DNA of 9,873 bases, from assembly GCA_903853515.1 (NCBI GenBank), contig CAINTU010000114.1, positions 1-9,873 of the forward strand. The letters are read 5' to 3'. Numbering within the stretch: the first letter of the stretch is position 1; each line of letters opens with the position of its first letter. Origin of the DNA: an uncultured Micrococcales bacterium (GTDB lineage Bacteria; Actinomycetota; Actinomycetes; Actinomycetales; Microbacteriaceae). A model generated the notes under the pieces. The model did no database searches, was not told where the DNA came from, and worked only from the letters and a program-made list of their open reading frames with translations. Of the stretch, positions 1 to 5,157 are shown piece by piece. Both the position numbers and the translations under genes were made by a program.

Positions 1-649
1 CCTGCTGCAAGATGCCGTCTTTTAGAACTGCAACACGGTCACCCATGGTCATGGCTTCAACCTGGTCGTGAGTCACATAAACGGTAGTGACACCGAGGCG
101 GCGCTGAAGCGACGCGATTTGAGTACGAGTCTGCACGCGCAACTTGGCATCCAAGTTTGAAAGCGGCTCGTCCATCAAGAACACCTGAGGCTTGCGAACA
201 ATCGCGCGACCCATGGCAACACGCTGACGCTGACCGCCCGAAAGAGCCTTTGGCTTGCGAGCTAGGTAAGGCTCAAGGTCAAGCAACTTAGCTGCCTCGA
301 GCACGCGCTCGGCACGCTCTTCTTTGTGAACGCCGGCAATCTTTAGAGCAAAGCCCATGTTTTCGGCGACAGTCATGTGTGGGTAAAGCGCGTAGTTCTG
401 AAAGACCATTGCGATGTCGCGGTCTTTTGGTGGCACGTCGGTAACTTCGCGGTCACCGATCAAGATGCTGCCCTCGTTAACCTCTTCAAGGCCGGCGAGC
501 ATGCGCAGGGTGGTTGACTTGCCGCAGCCCGATGGGCCAACAAGCACTAAAAACTCGCCGTCTTTGACGGTCAAGTTCATTTTGTCGACGGCCGGACGAG
601 TACCACCTGGGTACAGTCGGGTGGCGTCTTTAAACGTTACTGATGCCAT
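1..649 (-). CDS. ABC transporter ATP-binding protein, UgpC/MsmK/MalK type (3' end cut by window)
   Basis: Reading leftward from the ATG at 649-647 gives 216 in-frame codons that run off the window start, so the C-terminus is missing. All ATPase motifs are present in order: Walker A GPSGCGKST (residues 38-46), Q-loop glutamine (84) in MVFQNYALYPHM, signature LSGGQRQR (136-143), Walker B VFLMDEP (156-162), D-loop SNLDAKL and switch histidine 194 in YVTHDQVEAM. The wording of these motifs matches the CUT1 sugar-importer ATPases, which energise uptake of oligosaccharides or glycerol-3-phosphate from the cytoplasmic face. They usually continue to about 370 residues with a TOBE domain, which would lie outside this window. 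The start is supported by AAGGAG at 664-659, nine bases upstream. No permease or binding protein is visible. Such ATPases often stand alone and serve several importers, so the substrate cannot be named. Confidence 0.95.
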   Translation of the reverse strand, partial: MASVTFKDATRLYPGGTRPAVDKMNLTVKDGEFLVLVGPSGCGKSTTLRMLAGLEEVNEGSILIGDREVTDVPPKDRDIAMVFQNYALYPHMTVAENMGFALKIAGVHKEERAERVLEAAKLLDLEPYLARKPKALSGGQRQRVAMGRAIVRKPQVFLMDEPLSNLDAKLRVQTRTQIASLQRRLGVTTVYVTHDQVEAMTMGDRVAVLKDGILQQ

Positions 650-728
650 TTTTTGTTGCTCCTTCATCGGCGGTACGTGCCGAACGATCCTTAGTGAATA
701 GACCCCAAACAGGCGCTTGGGTGCTTCT

Positions 729-734
729 ATTATG
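729..734 (-). promoter_or_regulatory. Possible -10 box for the ABC ATPase gene
   Basis: CATAAT on the minus strand, one mismatch from TATAAT, lies about 80 bases upstream of the ATPase start. The -35 region 17 bases further up (TCTAAT) is poor. The 194-base gap 650-843 lies between two divergent genes and must hold promoters for both. I could not find a convincing plus-strand promoter for the gene at 844. Confidence 0.3.
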
Positions 735-843
735 GCACCTTGGGCCTTGCGATTAGACTAGAAAACCTGCCCAGAGGCATCTAACCAAGGATGCCTTCGC
801 GGGCTAAAGCTCATGCCAAAATCATGCAGATAAAGAGGTTCAA

Positions 844-1707
844 ATGACTCAGCAGCCAAAGCCAACCCGCTCACAGCAGCGCGAAGAAGCTCGTGCAAAG
901 GCAGCAGTATTGCGCGCCGAGCGTGCCAAAGGCGATCGCCGCAAGCGCACCACCAAGCGAGCACTAATTATTGTTGGCGCGTTGGCCGCAATCAGTTTGG
1001 TCACAGTTTTGGTTGTGAATGCAGCAGGGTCTGGCAGCAACGGCAACAATTCGAACGCGACCCCAGCCAATTTCAATTCAACCGGTGGCATCAAGATCGG
1101 CACCGGCCTCAAGGCTTTCACAAAAGATTTCACACCGACACCTTCGGTTTCAAAGCCAGTCAGCGTGGTCATTTATGAAGACCTGCAGTGCCCGGTTTGC
1201 CACCAGTTTGAGATTGCCAACTCGGCGCAGCTGCAGAGCTGGGTCTCGAAAGGCCAAGTGACGATTGAGTATCATCCACTCTCGTTCTTAGATGGCAACT
1301 CGCAAAACGCTTATTCATCACGAGCCGGCAATGCGTTGATGTGTGTTGGCAATTTTGCGCCTGACCAGACCTTTGCCTATAACAACATTCTTTATCAATA
1401 CCAGCCAGCTGAGCAGACTGCTGGCCCAGACGACACCGCTCTGATCAACTTCATGGCAAATGCTGGCGTGCAGGTGACTCAGGCCATTCGTGACTGTGTC
1501 ACCAAGAAAACTTATGGCAACTATCTGAGCAAGATGACTGCCTATGAGATGACTCATAAAGCAATCGATGGACTAACCACGCCTGACCACACTCCAACGA
1601 TTTTGGTTAACGGCGCTGTTTATGCCTGGCCACAGTCAGACGCTGACTATTCAAACCCAGCGCCACGCTTTGCTCAGACCATCACTGCCGCGTTGGCCAA
1701 AAACTAA
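844..1707 (+). CDS. Membrane-anchored DsbA-family thiol oxidoreductase
   Basis: The 287-residue protein has a very basic cytoplasmic N-terminus (residues 1-39), one membrane segment (about 40-61) and a Ser/Asn/Gly-rich linker (about 62-80). The extracytoplasmic thioredoxin-fold domain follows. The active site is C116-P-V-C119 in YEDLQCPVCHQFE, and P251 in HTPTILVNG is the expected cis-proline. This is the layout of actinobacterial DsbA/BdbD-like proteins (thioredoxin_4 family), which form or shuffle disulfides in exported proteins. Two further cysteines, C167 and C217, sit in the helical insertion and could form a structural disulfide; that is inference. No DsbB or VKOR partner gene is nearby. 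AGAGG at 834-838 lies five bases before the ATG. The gene ends 41 bases before the deacetylase gene with no terminator between, so some read-through is possible. Confidence 0.9.
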   Translation: MTQQPKPTRSQQREEARAKAAVLRAERAKGDRRKRTTKRALIIVGALAAISLVTVLVVNAAGSGSNGNNSNATPANFNSTGGIKIGTGLKAFTKDFTPTPSVSKPVSVVIYEDLQCPVCHQFEIANSAQLQSWVSKGQVTIEYHPLSFLDGNSQNAYSSRAGNALMCVGNFAPDQTFAYNNILYQYQPAEQTAGPDDTALINFMANAGVQVTQAIRDCVTKKTYGNYLSKMTAYEMTHKAIDGLTTPDHTPTILVNGAVYAWPQSDADYSNPAPRFAQTITAALAKN

Positions 1708-1736
1708 TCTGGCAACCAATCTGTCGACCTGATAAA

Positions 1737-1742
1737 GATAAT
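1737..1742 (+). promoter_or_regulatory. -10 box suggesting leaderless start of the deacetylase gene
   Basis: GATAAT, one mismatch from TATAAT, is followed by exactly six bases and then the ATG at 1749. Transcription would therefore begin at or next to the A of the start codon. There is no Shine-Dalgarno-like sequence in this interval. Leaderless mRNAs are common in actinobacteria. The -35 region (ACCAAT at about 17 bp spacing) is weak, so the call rests mainly on the -10 box and its spacing. Confidence 0.45.
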
Positions 1743-1748
1743 TAGCCG

Positions 1749-2537
1749 ATGCGCCGTCGAGAATTTCTTGGAGGCGCATCGCTAATTGTTGCCAACGGTT
1801 TGGCTCAGCTTGCGATAGGCGACGCCCCAGCAGCGCAAGCCACTGCGACACAGGCCACTGCGGCACAAGCCACCGCGGCACACGCCACCGCAGCATTGAC
1901 TCTGCCCAAAGTGCCTGCGAGGCAAATTTCGATGTTGCCAACTGTGCCAGCCGGTGGGCACCAACGCCTTGCTCTAACCCTCGACGATGGCACCAGCCCA
2001 GCCATGCTTTCAAGATATATGGCCTGGGCTGAACAAAACGGTCACGGCATCACGCTTTTTGTTTACGGAGCAATGTCGAGTTGGCTAACACTTCGCCCAC
2101 AGATTCTTCGGCTAATCAAAAAAGGCACGGTTCAGTTGGCAAACCACACCATGCACCACTTGCCGTTGACCAAAATCTCAGACCAAGCGGTTCACGACGA
2201 GATCATGGGCTGCCACTATTTTTTGCTGAACCATTTCGGCGTCGACTCGAGGCCATATTTTCGCCCCCCATACGGCTATATCGACCAAAGAGTGACCAAC
2301 ATTGCCGCCAAGTTGGGTTACACAACACCCGTGATGTGGTCAGGCAGCATCGGCGACTATTCAAGCGTCAGCGCGGCCCAAATCGAAGCTCTCGCGCAGA
2401 CATGGTTCACAAAGAACCGAATTGTGATCGGGCACGCGAATTCAACCAACGGGGTAGTAGCACTGCCGGTACTCGAGCAAATCCTTGCCCGCCGTGGGCT
2501 CAAATCGGTCACCCTAGACCAAGTCTTTAGCCGATAA
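1749..2537 (+). CDS. Tat-exported polysaccharide deacetylase (NodB/CE4 family)
   Basis: The 262-residue protein opens with a twin-arginine signal (RRREFLGG) and a hydrophobic stretch, so it should be exported folded through the Tat pathway. An Ala/Thr/Gln-rich linker (about residues 28-49) precedes the catalytic domain. CE4 motifs are clear: LTLDDG (motif 1), HTMHH for metal binding (motif 2), RPPYG (motif 3), a region around MWSGSIGDY (motif 4) and IVIGHANS (motif 5). This family removes N- or O-acetyl groups from cell-wall or capsular sugars, usually with a bound Zn2+ or similar metal. The exact polymer cannot be read from sequence. In motif 1 the usual second position Phe is Leu (TLDDG), which is tolerated in the family. 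The start is fixed by the signal motif and the -10 box six bases upstream; no ribosome-binding site is seen. A later start would destroy the Tat motif. Confidence 0.9.
   Translation: MRRREFLGGASLIVANGLAQLAIGDAPAAQATATQATAAQATAAHATAALTLPKVPARQISMLPTVPAGGHQRLALTLDDGTSPAMLSRYMAWAEQNGHGITLFVYGAMSSWLTLRPQILRLIKKGTVQLANHTMHHLPLTKISDQAVHDEIMGCHYFLLNHFGVDSRPYFRPPYGYIDQRVTNIAAKLGYTTPVMWSGSIGDYSSVSAAQIEALAQTWFTKNRIVIGHANSTNGVVALPVLEQILARRGLKSVTLDQVFSR
1836..1895 (+). repeat. Four tandem 15-bp units encoding QATAA
   Basis: Four in-frame 15-base units encode QATAT, QATAA, QATAA and HATAA in the linker after the Tat signal. The units differ mostly at third codon positions. This suggests expansion by slippage followed by drift, giving a flexible spacer between signal and enzyme. 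Confidence 0.85.
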
Positions 2538-2623
2538 CCAAGCCGGTTGGCGTCAAAACTGCGGTAAAGTTTTGTGAGGGCAAGTTGGCCCCGAAAAAAC
2601 TCATCCATAAGGTGGAATCAACT

Positions 2624-3013
2624 ATGAAGCGCGTATTCGCTGGCGTAATCGCAACCGCAATCGTAATCACTCTTGCAGCATGCTCGGGCACTTCGACCGG
2701 TGCAAAAGAAATCAACTTGCACTTTAACAACTCGAAGCTAACCACCAGCAAGGTCAACAAGCGCGTTGACTTCAGTGCAGACTTGGCAATTGGCACAAGC
2801 ACACTCAAAAAGTTTGACGTCGTAGTCGAAGAGTCAATCTCGGGCGGCGCATGGACCCAAATCAAAAAGATTGTTGCTCACAAGGGCGTATCGATGATTG
2901 GTTTTGCGACTTTGCCAACGACCGAAGGCGACTACAAGTTCCGCGCAACCCTGTCAGGCACCGGTTACGGCCCTTTCACTTCAGCTGAATTGCCACTTAG
3001 CGTCACCAAGTAA
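2624..3013 (+). CDS. Small secreted lipoprotein, function unknown
   Basis: The 129-residue protein has a short type II signal: MKR, a hydrophobic core, then lipobox L-A-A-C with the modified cysteine at residue 20. After processing it would be anchored to the outer face of the membrane. The mature part (about 109 residues) has alternating polar and hydrophobic stretches, a probable W-containing strand (GGAWTQIKKI) and a GDYKFRATLSG stretch. This pattern resembles a bacterial Ig-like beta sandwich, but I do not recognise a named family. The ATG at 2624 is preferred over an in-frame TTG at 2585 because AAGGTGG (2609-2615) sits eight bases before it and because it places the signal peptide at the N-terminus. 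The gene follows the deacetylase by 86 bases and has its own terminator. Confidence 0.85.
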   Translation: MKRVFAGVIATAIVITLAACSGTSTGAKEINLHFNNSKLTTSKVNKRVDFSADLAIGTSTLKKFDVVVEESISGGAWTQIKKIVAHKGVSMIGFATLPTTEGDYKFRATLSGTGYGPFTSAELPLSVTK

Positions 3014-3024
3014 TTTAGTTTTTC

Positions 3025-3059
3025 AAGGCGCTGGGATTCCTATCGGGTCCCGGCGCTTT
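3025..3059 (+). terminator. Intrinsic terminator after the lipoprotein gene
   Basis: A 12-bp stem (3025-3036 with 3048-3059, two G-U pairs) closes an 11-base loop. It starts 12 bases after the lipoprotein stop codon. The downstream T-run is short (TTT, then GCATTT), so termination may be imperfect. Confidence 0.65.
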
Positions 3060-3088
3060 GCATTTAAGCAAAGTCTCTCGCAAACGGC

Positions 3089-3094
3089 TAAACT
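3089..3094 (+). promoter_or_regulatory. Probable -10 box of the tRNA-Thr gene
   Basis: TAAACT matches the actinobacterial TAnnnT pattern. It would start transcription around 3101, about 14 bases before the mature tRNA. The -35 region (around TTTAAG/TAAGCA, 3063-3071) is weak. Confidence 0.4.
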
Positions 3095-3114
3095 AACTTT
3101 GGCTTAAATGCCAA

Positions 3115-3190
3115 GCCGACCTGGCGCAATTGGTAGCGCATCGCACTTGTAATGCGAGGGTTAGGGGTTCGAGTCCCCTGGTCGGCTCCA
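3115..3190 (+). tRNA. tRNA-Thr (anticodon TGT)
   Basis: A full 76-base cloverleaf can be drawn. The acceptor stem is GCCGACC/GGTCGGC, the D stem GCGC/GCGC, and the anticodon stem TCGCA/TGCGA with loop CTTGTAA. The T stem is AGGGG/CCCCT with loop TTCGAGT, followed by discriminator T and an encoded CCA at 3188-3190. Anticodon TGT (3148-3150) reads ACA, hence threonine. All stems are perfect, so this copy should be functional. Its 3' end is duplicated downstream (see the repeats at 3178 and 3282). Confidence 0.97.
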
Positions 3191-3216
3191 ACACAGTTTG
3201 CTGACGCAAACTAAAT
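3178..3216 (+). repeat. 39-bp direct repeat, copy 1 (tRNA 3' end plus trailer)
   Basis: This copy covers the last 13 bases of the tRNA, including CCA, and 26 bases of trailer. It is identical over 39 bases to 3282-3320. The trailer part contains a hairpin, AGTTTGC/GCAAACT around loop TGAC (3195-3212), followed by AAATTT. Confidence 0.95.
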
Positions 3217-3237
3217 TTCCTTTCCCTCAACTTTTTC

Positions 3238-3294
3238 GCGCAAGGTTCGCGCACCGCGTCTGTCGACGCGCTGGGCGCTCGCTGGTCGGCTCCA
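3238..3294 (+). pseudogene. Possible decayed tRNA copy
   Basis: Upstream of the second repeat copy are elements in tRNA order. A D-arm-like GCGC (3238-3241), loop AAGGTTC and GCGC (3249-3252) come first, then A. A 5-bp stem with a six-base loop containing TGT (3255-3270) follows, and then the exact 13-base tRNA-Thr 3' end with CCA. The T arm is shortened and nothing matches the 5' acceptor strand, so it could not fold as a working tRNA. It reads as a degenerate duplicate of the tRNA-Thr, but similarity outside the 39-bp repeat is modest and could be chance. Confidence 0.35.
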
Positions 3295-3320
3295 ACACAG
3301 TTTGCTGACGCAAACTAAAT
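3282..3320 (+). repeat. 39-bp direct repeat, copy 2
   Basis: Identical to 3178-3216, offset by 104 bases, with no mismatch. It carries the tRNA-Thr 3' end (ending CCA at 3292-3294) without a functional tRNA body in front of it, and the same trailer hairpin (3299-3316). Confidence 0.95.
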
Positions 3321-3330
3321 ACAAAATCAG

Positions 3331-3351
3331 GTTTGCAGACGCAAACTAAAT
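3331..3351 (+). repeat. Third partial copy of the trailer hairpin
   Basis: These 21 bases match the hairpin and tail of the two repeats (3196-3216 and 3300-3320) with one mismatch, which lies in the loop (AGAC instead of TGAC). The stem GTTTGC/GCAAAC is kept. It lies just ahead of the strong terminator. Confidence 0.85.
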
Positions 3352-3353
3352 TT

Positions 3354-3390
3354 AAAAAAATGCCTCCCAAAAAAATTGGGAGGCATTTTT
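3354..3390. terminator. Bidirectional intrinsic terminator
   Basis: A long stem (about 3356-3370 with 3376-3390, core TGCCTCCCAA/TTGGGAGGCA) has a loop of five A residues. It is flanked by an A-run on the left and a T-run on the right, so it works in both directions. It ends the tRNA transcript on the plus strand and the msrB/small membrane protein transcript on the minus strand, whose stop codon is at 3404. Confidence 0.9.
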
Positions 3391-3403
3391 GCTGTTTGAA
3401 GAT

Positions 3404-3673
3404 CTAGGCGTGCAAGCCAGTGAACGCTGCATAGATCAAGAAAGCCGGCCAGACCGCAGCTTTCAAAAGACCGAGAACGCCAACCCAAAAATCAGATGCG
3501 TTCGAGATGTAATAGGTTGCAGCGCCGATGAATCCCAAGAAATAAAGTGGGCCATTCTTGCTGTTCACGTTGAAGCTAAAGTTGCCACCCTTTTTCTTGC
3601 CCTTTTTGCCAAGGCTCTTCTTGATGGACTTCTTTAGCGATTTCTTGAATTTTTCTTGATCGAAATTTGTCAT
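3404..3673 (-). CDS. Small lysine-rich membrane protein, function unknown
   Basis: The 89-residue protein has a strongly basic, probably cytoplasmic N-terminal third with KKSLKKSIKKSLGKKGKKKGG-type repeats (residues about 8-30). Two short hydrophobic segments follow, around GPLYFLGFIGAATYYI (about 41-56) and FWVGVLGLLKAAVWPAFLIY (about 62-81). The pattern of a GFIGAA..YYI stretch, then FW.GV.G.LKA..WPAF.VY, is one I recall from a widespread uncharacterised small-protein family. I assign no function. It starts ten bases after the msrB stop codon. The stop itself is part of the ribosome-binding sequence CTAGGAT, so translation is likely coupled to msrB. The transcript ends at the terminator 13 bases beyond the stop. 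Confidence 0.8.
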   Translation of the reverse strand: MTNFDQEKFKKSLKKSIKKSLGKKGKKKGGNFSFNVNSKNGPLYFLGFIGAATYYISNASDFWVGVLGLLKAAVWPAFLIYAAFTGLHA

Positions 3674-3683
3674 GACAAAAATC

Positions 3684-4085
3684 CTAGCCCTGCGTGAAGG
3701 TTATAGACACAGAATTGATGCAATATCGGTCGCCCGTCGGGGTCTGCGGTGCATCTTCGAAAACGTGCCCAAGATGGCTGCCACAGGCTCTGCAAACCAC
3801 TTCAACCCTCGACATGCCGTGTGAGTTGTCTTCGCGCAGCTCAACAGCATGGTCTTCTTTAGGCTCATAAAAACTTGGCCAACCGCAGTGCGAATCAAAT
3901 TTGGCAACCGACTTAAAAAGTTCGGCCCCGCAACCGCGGCAGTTGAATGTGCCTTCGCGGTCTTCATTTAGCAGTTCACCCGTGCCGGCTCGCTCGGTGC
4001 CAGCTTCACGCAAAACATGATATTCAAATTCGCTGAGCTCTTCACGCCACTGTTCGTCGCTCTTTTGCACCTTGCGCTCAGTCAT
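3684..4085 (-). CDS. msrB: Peptide-methionine (R)-S-oxide reductase MsrB
   Basis: The 133-residue protein is the usual length for a single-domain MsrB. This cytoplasmic enzyme reduces methionine-R-sulfoxide in proteins back to methionine using thioredoxin. Visible signatures are two zinc-binding pairs, C49-x2-C52 in CRGCGAEL and C98-x2-C101 in CRACGSHLGHVF. FDSHCGWPSFYEP carries C67 at the usual resolving-cysteine position, and RYCINSVSITF holds the catalytic cysteine C122. All key residues are present. It is the first gene of a likely two-gene unit with the small membrane protein. Bases 4086-4168 form the divergent promoter gap shared with the next plus-strand gene. The sequence before the ATG is G-rich (GGGCTGGG) but not a good Shine-Dalgarno match. 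Confidence 0.97.
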   Translation of the reverse strand: MTERKVQKSDEQWREELSEFEYHVLREAGTERAGTGELLNEDREGTFNCRGCGAELFKSVAKFDSHCGWPSFYEPKEDHAVELREDNSHGMSRVEVVCRACGSHLGHVFEDAPQTPTGDRYCINSVSITFTQG

Positions 4086-4168
4086 CCCAGCCCGCTTTCA
4101 GTCTTTGTAACTAATATAAAGAAGTTCGCTAACAAGTTATTCCCAATCGCAAGCAGAAAGCCTTCACA
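4086..4168. promoter_or_regulatory. Divergent promoter gap, msrB / LytR_C gene
   Basis: This 83-base AT-rich gap separates two divergent genes. TAATATAAAG at about 4112-4121 gives a candidate -10 on either strand (TATAAA plus, TATATT minus), but neither has a well-spaced -35. Promoters must be here, but their exact position is uncertain. Confidence 0.35.
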
Positions 4169-4675
4169 ATGAGCTCAAAAAAAAGCCAGGATGAGCTCGA
4201 CCTGCTTAGCCCCGACTATCAACACGTTGGTCGGCACCGTTCGCGCCGCAAAGGCAAAGCGCGCCTAGTCGAGTATTCGGTGCTGCTGGTAATCGGCCTT
4301 TTGCTTGGCACAGGCGGTTTCTTTGGCTTGCAATACATCAACAACGGCACGATTTTGGCGGTATCGACACCAAAAGTCACTTCGAGCGACGGCGTTGACC
4401 TAACTACTCCGATCGCCGTCTATGACGCATCGGGCACTCGCAAGTTCGCATCACCAGTGGGGCAGCTTTTGCTAGACGCTCAGTTCATCGTGCCGGTCTC
4501 TGCGACAGGGCACATCCCAGTTTCTTTCACATATATTCGAGTGACCGACGCCAAATACATTCCGCTGGCCCAAAAGCTCTTGCCGATAATCGGTGATTAC
4601 AAGATCAAAGTGAACCCTAAATCAAAGTATTTGATCACGATTATTTTGGGTCGAAACTACAAATTGCCTAATTAG
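4169..4675 (+). CDS. Single-pass membrane protein with LytR_C-like domain
   Basis: The 168-residue protein has a charged cytoplasmic N-terminus with an Arg/Lys patch (residues about 20-33). One membrane helix follows (about 36-56, YSVLLVIGLLLGTGGFFGLQ), then an extracytoplasmic domain. The domain shows the LytR_C pattern: a first strand PIAVYDASGT (in place of the more usual VLNGSG), helix FASPVGQLLLDAQF, strand SFTYIRV, helix AKYIPLAQKLLPII and a final strand ending ITIILGRNY (family form VVLGxDY). This domain occurs at the C-terminus of LytR-CpsA-Psr wall ligases and, in actinobacteria, in short membrane proteins of unknown role. The catalytic LCP domain is absent, so it is not a ligase. 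A wall- or envelope-related role is inference. There is no obvious terminator before csp, 200 bases downstream. The ribosome-binding site is weak (AGAAAG). Confidence 0.75.
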   Translation: MSSKKSQDELDLLSPDYQHVGRHRSRRKGKARLVEYSVLLVIGLLLGTGGFFGLQYINNGTILAVSTPKVTSSDGVDLTTPIAVYDASGTRKFASPVGQLLLDAQFIVPVSATGHIPVSFTYIRVTDAKYIPLAQKLLPIIGDYKIKVNPKSKYLITIILGRNYKLPN

Positions 4676-4875
4676 GCTCTAGATCTTTCTATAACTAATC
4701 TGTTACTCGCCCAAAAAAAGGTTAGGTTTTGCGCATATCTGGCGAATAGACTGAACTTGGTCGAAAAAAGGATTCACCCGATTTATCGGGAGCCCGATCT
4801 GGAAGCGTTAGTTTTCAGAGCGACTGGCGGTCGGGACTCCGAATCCGTTTCACAATAAAGCAACAGGAGAAGTAA
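4676..4875 (+). promoter_or_regulatory. Promoter and long leader of the cold-shock gene
   Basis: This 200-base gap has no gene. Two weak promoter candidates are TATAAC (4690-4695) and TAGACT (4747-4752); neither has a consensus -35 at standard spacing. Either one leaves a leader of more than 110 bases, as is usual for csp genes. The leader contains competing inverted repeats (described separately). The strong ribosome-binding site AGGAGA (4865-4870) sits five bases before the start. Confidence 0.5.
4770..4846 (+). promoter_or_regulatory. Competing RNA pairings in the csp leader
   Basis: Local hairpin: CCCGAT (4777-4782) can pair with ATCGGG (4785-4790), and that same segment can pair instead with a second CCCGAT (4793-4798). 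Long-range helix: GGATTC (4770-4775) plus CCCGA (4777-4781) can pair with TCGGG (4831-4835) plus GAATCC (4841-4846). The two folds exclude each other. This is by-eye pairing without energy calculation. Confidence 0.4.
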
Positions 4876-5076
4876 ATGGCTCAAGGAACCGTCAAGTGGT
4901 TCAACGCCGAAAAAGGTTTCGGCTTCATTACTCAGGATGGTGGAGCAGATGTATTCGTACACTTCTCGGCTATTCAGAGCGATGGTTACAAAGAACTCAA
5001 AGAGAACCAGCGTGTTGAGTTTGAAGTCAAGAACGGCGACAAAGGCCCACAGGCCGACGCAGTTCACGTCATCTAA
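4876..5076 (+). CDS. cspA: Cold-shock protein (CspA family)
   Basis: This 66-residue single cold-shock domain is of standard length. It starts GTVKWFNAEKGFGFI, with the RNP1 motif KGFGFI, followed by RNP2 VFVHFSAI. The C-terminus (GPQADAVHVI) is complete. These proteins bind single-stranded RNA and DNA, melt secondary structure and keep mRNAs translatable after cold shock or during growth. The ribosome-binding site AGGAGA is strong and well spaced. The gene has its own long structured leader and ends at a strong hairpin terminator, so it can be transcribed as a single unit. I use cspA as a family name; which paralogue it is cannot be told from this window. Confidence 0.97.
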   Translation: MAQGTVKWFNAEKGFGFITQDGGADVFVHFSAIQSDGYKELKENQRVEFEVKNGDKGPQADAVHVI

Positions 5077-5097
5077 CTAATAAGCTTTCAACGCATT

Positions 5098-5126
5098 GGC
5101 CGCCCTTCGGGGCGGCCTTTGTGTTT
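5098..5126 (+). terminator. Intrinsic terminator after csp
   Basis: A perfect 8-bp GC stem GGCCGCCC/GGGCGGCC with a stable TTCG tetraloop is followed by TTTGTGTTT. It lies 21 bases after the csp stop codon and insulates csp from groEL. Confidence 0.93.
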
Positions 5127-5157
5127 AACCCGGGTCTAACATGGTTGATCTGGCAAC

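Noticed and set aside
414..701. 95-codon plus-strand frame at the left edge
   Set aside because: It is antisense to the ABC ATPase, whose Walker A, signature and Walker B motifs are all intact on the minus strand.
2585..2623. Upstream TTG start extending the lipoprotein by 13 residues
   Set aside because: It would bury the lipoprotein signal peptide, and the ATG at 2624 has a well-spaced AAGGTGG.
3195..3351. CRISPR-like array, because three similar palindromic units occur close together
   Set aside because: Unit spacing is irregular (104 and 31 bases), the units are tied to a tRNA 3' end, there are only three and no cas genes are present.
4666..4677. 12-bp palindrome GCCTAATTAGGC over the LytR_C stop codon as a terminator or operator
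   Set aside because: The stem is AT-rich and without a loop, there is no following T-run, and a single short palindrome at a stop codon is not enough evidence.
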